Of a DNA stretch of 62,408 nucleotides, positions 1 through 10,400 are shown piece by piece. Made by a program: the position numbers and the translations under genes. This DNA comes from Mastigamoeba balamuthi (lineage: Eukaryota; Evosea; Mastigamoebida; Mastigamoebidae), in assembly GCA_902651635.1 (NCBI GenBank), contig CACRSC010000036.1:209798-272205 (forward strand), in the 5' to 3' direction. Numbering within the stretch: position 1 is the stretch's first letter; each line of letters begins with the position of its first letter. The notes below the pieces were generated by a model. It was not told the origin of the DNA, made no database searches, and was given only the letters and a program-made list of their open reading frames with translations.

Positions 1-173
1 TGTGAGCCCATGGAGACTGGCTGGAAGAATACACAGCGGGGACCTTTGTTCCTGTTCTCCTTCGGCAGAGGGAGACAAGCCGACGGGCCCGCAGACACAA
101 CTGCAATCGACTCGTGGGTGCGGAGGGACGACAGCCGAGCGGGGGGGCGCCCAGGGACGCGGGAGCAGACGGG

Positions 174-2943
174 CTACCAGCTGGAGCAGACGGCGAGCAG
201 GACGCAGATGCCGTTCTCGATGAGGTTGCAGTTGTAGAGGTTCTGGACGCCGTTGATGTTGTGCATGTAGTTGCGGACGAGGGTGCCGGTGGCCTGGTGG
301 TGCTCCTCCGAGTCGAAGAACGAGAACCCCACGACCATGCCCGGCAGCAGGCTGTACTTGTACTGTATGTACCCGGGCATCTGCTGCAGGTACCCCTTGA
401 AGTGCTGCACCAGCTTGTCCAGCTCGGGCGTCGGTATCGACGCGCTGGCCAGCGAGACCTTGACCTTGACCTCGAACCTCAGCCCCCTGTCGATCCCCGC
501 CATCGCTGCCGCCGCTGCCATCGCTGCCGACGCCGACGCCGATGCTCCTCCAGGCTGCTGCTGCTGCTGCTGCTGCTGGGAGACTGTGCCTGCCTCCTGC
601 TTGACCTCGTCCTCGCTGCCGCTGCCCTCGTCCCGCTTCTGCTGCTGCCCTCCCTGCTGCTGCTGGCAGGGGATCACGGCGGTGCCCCGGAAGACCAGCG
701 TCGTGCCGTCGGCGCCGGCGGCAGAGGCGGCGGCTGCGGCAGAGGCGGTGGCCTCGCCGTCCGAGGCGGCGGCGCCCGGGGTGACGAGGCCCTGGATCTG
801 CTCGACGGGGGCGAGCAGCGGCTGCGGGGGCCCCTGGCGCTTGCCCAGGGGGCTCGTGGGGCTGAGGGCGCCCGGCTGCTGCAGCCCCGCCTGGCCCGTG
901 GGCCCGCCCGGGGCGGAGGAGGAGGACTTGCGGCCGCCCTGCTGCTTCTCGCGGGCCTGGACGACAAAGGGCATCGAGGAGATGGAGCCGGCGCCCGGGA
1001 GGCCGTCGATGAGGATGAGCAGGTGGCTCTTGTGGTGGTCGCGCGAGCTGCTGCAGTTGGTCTTGCACATGTCGAAGGTGTAGATCTCGGTGCCGTAGGA
1101 CGTGCGCTTGGGGCCGAAGGCGCTCTTGTTGCTGATGCCCAGCTCGATGATGCGCTTCTTGCTGCTGCAGATCGGGCAGCACGTCAGCTCCTGGTCCGGC
1201 GCGCTCTCCTTGAAGCACTTGGCGTTGAGCCCCGCCTTGAGTATGTCGTCCTCGCTCAGCTTCGCCTTGCGCACGTACGCGCTGTTCAGCTCCAGGTACA
1301 GCGTGAACGTTCGGAACTTGAATATCTAGATATTCGGGATATTCACGCCACGTCGACCGTCAGAGATAGCGGTATCTTCCCTGGCCGGATACGTGCCTTG
1401 TCGGTGCTGAGCGTGATCTGGGCGAGCGGCAGGGGCTGCACGGGGACGTGGCCCTGGAGGACGGGGCTGTACATCATGGCCATGCCGCCTGCGCCCATGG
1501 GGCCCAGCGGGGGCTGCGCCGGGGGCTGCCCCAGGGCCGCGCTGGGCTGCTGCGGCTGCGGCACGCTCAGCAGCGGCTGGTCCTGCACCCCCAGCCCCGC
1601 CAGCACGCTCGCCGCCGCGTGGTGCTGCCCCGGCGACCCGGGGCTCCCGCTCTGCCCCTGCTGCACCGACGACTGCACGTCCTGAGCACCGCGGCAGAGT
1701 GAGGCGTGAGAGACGCGCAGCAGACGCGCAGGAGACGCGGTGCAGACGTGGTAAGGAATAAGGGAAAACGGGACTGGGAAAATTACGAGAAAAGCAGTTG
1801 GGGGCGAAAGATCGCGGAGGAAAAAAGAGGAGAGTTCCGGGGCGGGGGGAGGGGGCTGTCAGAGGCGCCACGGCGCGCCCCCGCGGGAGGGAGGGACGCG
1901 CTGGCCAACGCCCGGCCAACGGGGCGCGGTTGGGGCTCGGGGGTTTCTCGGGGCGCTGATGACGACAACGCAGGCAAACCGGTTTTTTCCGGGGAGGAAA
2001 TCAACAAAACAAGCCAACGACCAAACTGCCGCCCCCTCTGCTTTGTCACTGAGATGCCGGGCACCGCCCCACGCCCAGAAAAGAACCACCCACATCGCCA
2101 AGGCGGCGCGCGCGAGGCCGCCCCAGGGGGGGGAGGGAGGGCCACACAGAGAGCGCCTTGGACAGCAGAGGACGAGACAGGGGGGTGCAGTACGTCAACG
2201 CAGGCAAGTCTCCCCGGAAAAGCGCGACAAATCAAGTGAATCGGGGCGCACCTGGGCGACGTCGTCCCCGGCGACCGAGCGCACGAACGAGCTCTGGGCG
2301 CCCTCGACGAGCTTGCTCTTGAGCTGCTCGAGCTGCTGCGCGAGCATGGCGTTGCCCTCCTTGTCGCGGAGGTACGCCTGCACGTCGGGGCTGCCGCGCT
2401 TGACGCCGCCGCCGCCGTACTGCGACATGGGCCCCGCGTAGGCGTCGACGGGCAGCATGCTGCCCAGCATGGCCCCGAGCCCCGCGAAGCCCGCGCCGCC
2501 CCCGGGGTTGCCGGGCGCCCGCATGGCCCCGGCGCTCGCCAGCAGCGGGCTCAGGCCGCTGAACAGCTGCGCCTGCTGCTGCTGCTGCGCCTGCTGCTGC
2601 TGCTCGGGGCCCCCCGGGTGCGCCGCGATGAAGTCGCGCAGCAGCGTGGGGTAGCGGAACTGCTGCGGGACGTCGCCCTGCTCAGTGGGCAGCCATCGTG
2701 CACAAAAGTTACACACACAGACCACGTAGGAAAAATTCAGGGCGGGACGCGCGGCAGGCACCGCTGAGGGAAGAGGACTGTTGTGGTGGCAGAGAGAGAG
2801 AAAAAAGATGCGGGTGGCGGGAGTCGAACACGCACGGCTGAGTCAGAGGGCGCGGAGGACGGGTCCGCGGCGAACTGCTTGAACGGCGGTGGGGCACCGT
2901 TGTCGGGGCGCTGCGGGGGACGCGGTCCGGTGGTCGAGTCCAT
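174..2943 (-). CDS. putative CudA-like transcription regulator
   Basis: Four exons can be joined in frame: 2943-2836 (start ATG at 2943), 2677-2252, 1681-1397 and 1325-174 (TAG stop), about 656 residues. Exon 2 has a short conserved-looking start (PQQFRYPTLLRDF) and glutamine runs. The core runs from the end of exon 3 into exon 4: ITLSTDK, then KFRTFTLYLELNSAYVRKAK, then a CPIC-SSKKR cysteine pair and CKTNCSSSRDHHKSHLL. A long low-complexity linker (polyQ, polyA) separates it from a conserved-looking C-terminus (LDKLVQHFKGYLQQMPGY). The layout of a folded basic/Cys core between Q-rich tracts suggests a DNA-binding regulator. The nearest family I can think of is amoebozoan CudA, but I recognise this only loosely and cannot confirm it. 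The intron between exons 3 and 4 starts with GC instead of GT. Confidence 0.6.
1326..1396 (-). other. GC-AG intron with GATATC-like motifs
   Basis: Read on the minus strand this intron starts GCACGTATCC and ends ATATCTAG. The GT two bases further on would break the frame, while the GC donor joins STDK to IFKFRTF in frame. It is AT-rich compared with the exons and carries several ATATC/GATAC words, like other introns in the window. Confidence 0.65.
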
Positions 2944-3329
2944 CGTTCCGGATTCGGGGGCTGGGGTGTGTCCGAGAAGTGCAACGTAAGGTCCGTGCGC
3001 CTTTTGAAAAAAGGTGAAGAAGGAGTGCCGGGCTCAAAAGAAAAGAGCACCACCTCGCGCTGCACCTTAGTTGCTTTGTGAAAGATATTTCACCCTCTTG
3101 ATCAAAGATTCATGCATCTTTTCGAATCATCAAATCAGCAGGTGATCCCCGCGCCGGCCGAGAGCCGGCTTCCCCTGTAGGATTGACCGCCGTTGGCCAC
3201 CCGCGGAGCCGGAGGCCGGCGCGTGGCCAGTCCAGGGTGGTGGATGCAGCAGATATTTCGGGTGTCTCCAAAAATAGCACCCCACTGCGTAACCCCCTCT
3301 GCAGCAGAGGCCTCCGGGTTCTCCCCTCC
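2944..3329. other. divergent intergenic region
   Basis: Spacer between the putative regulator (minus) and MORN3 (plus). It must hold both promoters. It contains a short GATATTTCGGG-type word near 3250 like those seen in other spacers. I see no clear TATA box, RNA gene or repeat. Confidence 0.4.
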
Positions 3330-4388
3330 ATGGCGACCGACAACACGGACAAGAGAGGCCCAATGTGGCACAAGTGGGACCGCATGGCCATGAAGGAGGG
3401 GCCGAGGTCCGCCGTGTTCAGCCCTGACGGCAAGGACTCGTACTGCGGGGAGTGGTCCAACAACCTCCGCCACGGTGCCGCTCCCTCCCTCCCGTCTCCG
3501 GCGCCTGGCGCGGACGCGATTCCATGCGCCAGTGGCCTGTCATAGCATAATCGCGCGTCGCAGCCTGTCCGCTGACTCCCCTGCCCTCGCTGCAGGCCAG
3601 GGAACGCGGAAATGGGTGTCGAAGGACGGCACTCAGTGGATCTACAAGGGCGAGTGGGCCGAGGGCAAGCGCCAGGGACGAGGGTGAGCAAGCGCCCAAC
3701 TCAGCACGACGACGGGCCTGTGCGCTGACACTCGTTCCCCCCTCTCCCCTGGCAGCGCGCTGTACAGAGTGGAGGAGGGGCAGCAGCGGATCGTGTACGA
3801 GGGCGAGTGGAAGTCGGACAAGATGCACGGCAGCGGCACGTACCACTTCGCCAACGGCGACGTCTACACGGGCGAGATGGACACGGGCATGCGCACGGGT
3901 GTCGGGCTGCTCAAGTGCGCCAACGGCGACACGTACGACGGCCAGTGGTTCGCCAACCTCAAGGAGGGCCACGGCACCCACCTGCACGGTGCGACTGGGA
4001 CGACCTCCCTCCCCCTCGACTGAAGGCCCTACCTGCAGCCAACGGGGACCGCTATGTGGGCCAGTGGGTCAAGGGGAAGAAGCACGGCAAGGGGGCGTTC
4101 TACTACACGCAGAAGCGCAAGGTCTACGAGGGCGTGTGGGTCAACGGCGTGGCCAAGTGCGGGTCCATGTCGGAGATACCCGCGGAGCTCGGGGTGGGGC
4201 CCGGGATGCAGCAGGCGCAGCAGGACGGCAGGGGGCCGACGTCGCTGCCGGGGCTGGAGCTCAAGGACGCCGCAGGGGTCATCGACGCCAGCGTGGACCT
4301 CGTGCTCAAGACGCAGGTCGACGAGGACGAGGACACGGAGCACTGCGCCTTCATCGACGCTGGCGACGACGACGAGTCGCAGCAATGA
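3330..4388 (+). CDS. MORN3: MORN repeat-containing protein 3
   Basis: Four exons join in frame: 3330-3474, 3596-3683, 3756-3988 and 4039-4388 (TGA), giving 271 residues, close to vertebrate MORN3. All introns are GT-AG. The N-terminus (MWHKWDRMAMKEGPRS) matches the WKGWDRKAQRNGLRS-type start of MORN3. Seven MORN repeats follow, for example YKGEWAEGKRQGRG, YEGEWKSDKMHGSG, YDGQWFANLKEGHG and YVGQWVKGKKHGKG. The last repeat carries the MORN3-typical VAKCG ending. The C-terminal tail is acidic. In animals MORN3 is linked to cilia and sperm, so its presence fits a flagellated organism. The cellular role here is inferred from the family. Confidence 0.85.
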
Positions 4389-4709
4389 GGGGGCGGGGGG
4401 GAGGCCTGGACAGTCATCACTGCGGCACACCACAGTACAGGGCTGGTTCCTGCATTAATGCCGAGATATTCCTGTGCAAGATACCTTATCGGTTCAACTG
4501 ATTTCGCTCGGTTCCCACAACGGTTGCACCAGTAGCAACCGGCGAACATGGACCCCCATGGGCCAACCTCTCCCGACCCACCGGGACGAGGCACGTGCGC
4601 GCCAAGGTGAAACTGGAAACCTTGCTTCCGCATATCTCGGCTGATTCGCCGCGGAGGCTGAATCTGGGCGCTCTCCTTAAAGGAATTTCGAAAAGGACGG
4701 TCTGAGTGA
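4389..4709. other. intergenic, no gene seen
   Basis: Spacer of about 320 bases between two genes on the same strand. It contains AT-rich words (GAGATATTCC, GCATATCTCGG) of the kind dispersed in spacers and introns of this window. No RNA gene or open frame of note is visible. Confidence 0.4.
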
Positions 4710-7123
4710 ATGTGGCGGTCGTCTCCCACCGAGCGCCGCGGCGGAGCCCCGCTCGGCCGCCGCCCCTACCACCCCCGCGCGCAGCAGCAGCGCCCCTGCC
4801 CCAGGTGCCACCGCGCGCTCGCCGGCGTGCACTGCGGCAGCTGCCGCTCGTCGGTGCGCAACTGCTGCCCCCGGAGTTCCGAGGGGGCCCTCAATCCCAG
4901 ATTCACTTTTCTCGTTTGAATTGGCGTTATTTCACCCCCCCTCCGCGCGAATTCTTGCCGGATTCTCAACTGTTCCAATTCTTGGTTTCGGCTGTGGGCG
5001 CGCGCAGTCGTGCCGCGACTGCTGCTCGCAGTGCCGCTGGTGCCCGTCGCACGAGGCCTGCCCCGAGTGCTTCCTCTGCGCCCCCTGCGCCCAGCGGGCC
5101 GCCGCCCAGCAGCAGCACCAGCAGCAGCCGCAGCTGCAGCGCGCGGACGGCACCGTCGCCGACGCCACGTCATCACCGCAGCCGCCCGCCGAGAGGCCGC
5201 TCGACGACGACGCCGACGTCGACATGCCCGCCGAGGCGCCGCTCTCCGACTCGGACGAGCCGTCTGCGGTGACGTCGGATGACGTGGCGGACTGCGAGAG
5301 GCCTCCGGAGATGCCGGCGTCCCCCTTTGGCCGTACGGGTCTTTTGGCGGTTTTTTTTCCGCCGTGTTTTTCGGTTTTTCCCTCCGGGGTCCCGTCTTCA
5401 ATTGAACCTGTGCGGTGACGCCGACTGATATCTCTCCGCGGCGCAGAGGAATCTGTTGCCGATACGCTCTTCTTTGAGGACCTGGCTGCGGCGGTGCCGC
5501 GGGTGCACGGCGACCCGCCACACTGGCTCGAGCTCGTGTCGCGTGCGGTGGAGAGGTACGCCGACGACACGCTCCGCGTGGTATGCGTCATCGGGTCTCG
5601 CGAGTCGCTGGCGTCGAGCATCCGCGGGCCGCCTGTCCTCGCGCGGTGCATAGACGGCACCCCTGCGATATCGGTGTCGTACGAGGACGCCATGGAGGTC
5701 TCGGTTCACGAGGAGCCCCAGGCACAGGCACAGGCGCAGCCGCAGCCGCAGCCGCAGCCAGCACAGCAGGCAGAGGCACAGCTGAAACCGCTGCCACAGG
5801 CGCAGCAGCCAGAGGAGAGCACAGAGGCCGCGGTGGCCGTGACGCCGGAGCACCCGGTGGAGCACCCCCTGGATGACGAGAAGGAGCACCCGGCCGAGCA
5901 CCCTCTGGAGGACGAGAGGGAGCACCCGGTGGAGCACCCCCTGGAGGACGAGAAGGAGCACCCCGTTGAGCACCCCCTGGATGACGAGGAGGACGAGGCC
6001 GCCTGCACGGATCTGCCGCCCCAGCAGCGCCGCATAGTGGAGCAGCCCCTGGACACGCCCCCAGCGTCCCCCTGTGCCCCCGGTGTCTCCGGTGTCTCCG
6101 GTGGTGCGGGTGCTGCTGCCAAGGAGCCTGCGGCGGTGGAGGCCATGCGCCCGGCAGCCGTCGGGTACCCGCGACGCACAGCCTCTCCCATGCGTTGACT
6201 GATGTATGCTTAACCCCGTGGTGCCGTGTTTTCCCAGCCTGGATGACGACGACGACGTCGACGGCGGTGCCCACGCTGACGCCGGTGACTCTGCTGGATG
6301 CCAGCAGCAGCCGGTGGAGAACTGTGTCGGTGCCCAGCAATGTGAGCAGCGCTCTCTGAGCCGCTCGAGGTCTCGTTCTCGCTCGCCCTCGCGCAGCCGC
6401 TCCCGGTCGCCGCACTACAGCCGGCGCAGCTCCCCGCGCTCCCGGTCCAGGTCCAGGTCCAGGTCGAGCTCTCGCTCCAGCTCCTGCTCGAGCTCTTGCT
6501 CCAGGTCGAGGTCCGTCTCGAGGTCTCGGTCGAGGTCCAGGTCGGGCTGCAGGAGCCAGTCGAGGCCCATGTCTCCTGTTTCTCCTGTGTCTGCTGTGTT
6601 TCCCGCGACTCTGTGCTCCGCGCGCGCGCTGCCGCTGTTTGCTCCGCCGCCGCCCGTTGCTTCCTACAGCCCCAAGCAGCAGCAGCAGCAGCAGCAGAGC
6701 CAGGACTCGATGCCGCCCCCGCTGCCGACGCCCGAGATGGTCCGCGTCTATTTCAATTGGTACCAGTGCCAGTTCCCGTCGCCTCTGCCCCTGCAGCCGC
6801 TGCAGCCCCCGGGCCAGGGGACGCCCAGGGAGGAGCCGCTGCCGCCACCAGAGATCCCGCTGTCGCCCAATCCGCACGCGCAACCGCCTGCGCAGGAGCA
6901 GCTGCAGCCGCCCGAGAGGAAGAGCGTCTGCTGCACGAGGTCTGGTAATGGAGTACGAGAGTCTGCCATGCCCTCCGCTCCCTCTGGGTTCACTGATCGC
7001 GTCTCCGCCTGCCCTGCCGGTGTCGGCGTCCTCGCTGGTGTCGGTGTGTGCGCCGCCGCGGGGGCGCTCCAGAGCCTGACAGGAGACGCTCTGATGGAGA
7101 TGAGGAGGAGGAAGTTCTCGTAA
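4710..7123 (+). CDS. unknown protein with Cys-rich finger, acidic repeats and RS domain
   Basis: I do not recognise this gene. The likely start is ATG 4710 (MWRSSPTERR). Exon 1 has a zinc-ribbon-like CPRCHRAL-HCGSC unit. After an intron near 4890-5005 a second cysteine cluster follows (CRDCCSQCRWCPSHEACPECFLCAPC). Next come an acidic linker, an intron at about 5327-5446, and a short globular stretch (WLELVSRAVERYADDTLRVV). Then there are four 12-residue acidic repeats of the form EHPVEHPLDDEK, encoded at about 5847-5993. After an intron near 6200-6240 the protein turns into an arginine-serine domain (about 6355-6560), a polyQ run and a proline-rich tail. RS domains in known proteins bind splicing factors, so a nuclear RNA-related role is possible. 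The last splice site and the exact stop (about 7080-7123) are uncertain. Confidence 0.55.
5847..5993 (+). repeat. 36-base coding minisatellite, 4 copies
   Basis: Four direct copies of a 36-base unit encode EHPxEHPLxDEx. The copies differ at a few bases (gtg/gcc and gat/gag changes) and keep the frame. The unit is likely to vary in number between strains. Confidence 0.75.
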
Positions 7124-7475
7124 TGTTGGCGGTGGTGGCGTTGGTTCGTGCCCGGTGGCGGTGTTTTGTGGCGGTGGTCGGCAATACGGCCTGTGGTTTG
7201 GTTGGTTCGCTGTCTGGTGCCTGGGTGCGATCTGGTGTGGTGTCTGGCGCGGCCTCGTCCGGCCTGCGCAGCTGCGGGCCTCCTCGTGGCAAACTGCAAA
7301 AGAGGGTGTCCCGCTCTGTGCGCTGGGGGCAGCCGTACAGCACGTGTGTGAAACAACAAATAGAGATACATCGGCAGCGCAACAGACAAGAGACATCTAA
7401 GCCCTACCAAGAGAGCCGCGAGCGCGTGCCACTCGGTGTGTCGGTGTGTCGATGTGGATGGATGCATGACGGTTG
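7124..7475. other. convergent intergenic region
   Basis: The 3' ends of the RS-domain gene and the PLAT gene face each other here. It is GT-rich on the plus strand. No terminator motif or RNA gene is recognisable. Confidence 0.4.
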
Positions 7476-10400
7476 CTATTTACTTGTGCCGACTGACCAC
7501 AGCGACAGGCTCGTGCTCGCTGTGCTGCTCTTTCGGATGGGGCTGCCCGCCCCTCCTTTGGCCTCCGTCGCGGCGCCATCCCTCCCGGGCGACGCCCGCG
7601 CGCTCTCGGGCGCTGGCGCACCCCCGACCCTCAGCTTCCTGCGCGGCGTCGTGTTGCTGCTGCTGGCGCTGCTGCCCCCCCTGCTCGCCGCGGCGGTGGG
7701 CGCGGAGCCCGGGCGAGAGCTCGCCTTGGGCTTGGGGCCCCGCTGCGGGACTGGGGGTCTCGGCTGCGGCGGGGGCACGTCCGCCCGGGTCTTCCAGGCC
7801 TCGGCCAGCGTCGTCATGGGCTGCGCGCCGCGCTCGGCCCGCGCGGAGCCCTGGCTCTCGACCCGCACGACGCGCATCGGGTCCCACTGGCCCTCGCGTA
7901 GCGCATTCTCCCGGCGGCGCGACTCGTCGAGCATCGACTCGAGCCGCCTGCGCTCTGCGTCGAACTGCTTCTCGAGCCGCTCGCGGCGCTCGCGCTCGCG
8001 CTTCTGCATCTCCTTCATGCGCAGCCAGTCCTGGAACGAGCCGCACGACCTCGTCGACCTCGCGCTCGGCGGCGACGCTGTCGCGGGCGCTGCCTGCTGC
8101 TGCTGCTGCGCCCTCGCCGCGTTGATGCGCAGCTCCTCCTGCTCGCGCCTGCGCCTGGCCGCCGCGGCCTCTCGCCGCTTCCTGCGGTCCTCTGCGGGGT
8201 CTGCGACGACGGGCTCGTAGTACGCGAGCTGCGGCGGCGCGGGGCAGCTGAGCCGCGGGGTCAGGTTCTCCACGCCAGGCGCGATCTCGAAGATGGCCCG
8301 CGCGTCGACCGTGTGCGAGTGCGGCGTGGACGTGGGCACGAGCGTCCGGCTGATGGCGCGGTCGTCCTCGGTCGAGCTGAGCCACCGCCCGCAGTCGAAC
8401 TGCCACGCGTCGCCCGTGGCCTCGTCGACGACGACGACGCTGTCGACGAACCACCCGGGGCTCGGCCCGCTGTTGTCGTGCCACAGCACGCAGCGCAGGA
8501 TGTCGCCCAGCGCGTCGCACTCGATGGCGAACGTGTCTGCGCGGCCGCGCTCGAAGCAGTTGCCCGCGCCCTTGAGCTGCTGGACCCCGGAGCTCCCCGC
8601 GGTGCCCTCGAGCGTCGCGAAGACGCGCGCGTCGGTTCCCGAGCCCGGGCGCTGGCCCGTGACCGTCGTCACGCGGTAGCGGCGCAGCTCCGAGGCGGGG
8701 CGCAGCTCGCGGACGATCTGGTGGTCGCCCTCGTCGAGCGAGAGCCACTGCGCGCAGGGGAAGTCGACGGGCTCCGACCCCGACGGCACGACGCGGACGC
8801 GGTCGAGGAACCACGCGGGGGCGCTGCCGCTGTTGTCGTGGCCGACGACGAGCCTCTGGAGGGCGCCGACGTCGACGCAGCTGACCTCGAACACGTCGGT
8901 CTGCCTGCGCTCGAAGAGGTCCCTGTTGCCGCTCCTGCAGCACGCGGACCGCAGCGCGACCCTCGCGGAGCTGCCGGCGGCGCCCACGAGGACGACGAAC
9001 ACGTTGGCGTTGGTCCCCGCGCCCGGGCGGTCGCCGGTGACGACGGAGACCTCGTACGAGCGCAGCGCGAGCGCCGAGCCGACGGGGAGGAGCTCGCGGC
9101 AGATCTGGCCGTCGGCCTCGTCCTTGGCGAGCCACTGGCCGCAGGGGAACTCCCAGGCCTTGCCGGCGGCGTCGCAGTGGACGACGACCTTGTCGAGGAA
9201 CCAGCCGGGGCCCTGGCCCGTGTTGTCGTGCCACACGACGAGCCTGCGCAGCTCGCCGAGGTCGCGCAGCTGCAGCTCGAACGTGTCGACGCGGCCCTTC
9301 TCGAACAGGTCGCCCTGGCCGACGAGCTTCTTCTCGCCCGACTCGCCGAGGTCGCCGACGAGGTTCACGAAGACGGCGGCGTCTGTGCCGGCGCCCCTGC
9401 AGGACCCCGTGTGCGTGCTGAGCCGGTAGCGCACGGCCTGCGCCTGCGGGGCGTCGGGCGTGAGGACCCGCGTGATCTGGCGGTCGTCCTCGTCGGCGGC
9501 CAGCCAGCGGCCGCACGCGAAGGCCCACGCGGCGCCGCTCTCGAGCTGGCGGACCTCGACGCGCTCGAGGAACCACCCGGGGGCCGACCCCGTGTTGTCG
9601 TGGCCGACCACGAGCTCCTTGAGGTCCCCGAGGTCCGAGAGCACCAGCTCGAACTCGTCCGTCTGCGCCCGCTCGAACAGCGCCGCCGCCCGCCGCTGCT
9701 GCTGCCCGCCGGCCTCCTCGAGGACCACGCGGCCGCTGCTGCGCAGGAGCCCGCGGAGCTGGACGAAGACCTTGGCGTCGGTGCCGGCGCCGTGCCTGTC
9801 GCCCGTCGTGACGGCGAGCTTGTAGTGCTTGGGGTCGACGAGCTGCTCGGGCTCCTCGGCGCGGAGCTCGCGGACGATCTGCCTGTCGTCCTCGTCGACG
9901 GCGAGCCAGCGGCCGCAGCGGAAGACCCACTCGCGCGCGGCCTCGGCGTCGCTGACGACGACCTTGTCGAGGAACCAGCCCGCGCTGGCGCCGCTGTTGT
10001 CGTGGCCGACCGTCAGGCTGCGCAGCTCCCCGAGGTCCGCGCACTGCACCGCGAACTCGTCGACGCTGCTGCGCTCGAACAGGTTCTTCCCGCGGGCGGC
10101 GAGCGGGCGGCGGCCGGAGCTGCCGAGCGCGCCGGTGAGGACCACGAAGACGTTGGCGTCGGTGCCCGCGCCGCGCACGTTGCCGGTGTGGGTGGCGACC
10201 GTGTAGGTCTTGCGGGGCACGTGCGAGGCGGCGCTGCCCTCGGCAAAGAGCTCGCGGAGGAGCTGCCTGTCGCCCTCGGCCGACGAGAGCCACTGCTCGC
10301 AGGGGAACGCCCACTCGGCGCCGCTGGCCAGCTCGCGGACGACGACGCGGCTCAGGAACCACGAGGCGCCCAGGCCGCTGTTGTCGTGGCGGATGACGAC

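Noticed and set aside
5847-5993. CRISPR-like array
   Set aside because: The units are adjacent, without spacers, and encode an in-frame protein repeat; the genome is eukaryotic.
5588-7396. 602-codon open frame on the minus strand
   Set aside because: Antisense shadow of the acidic-repeat and RS-domain protein; Arg/Ala/Pro-rich with no motif.
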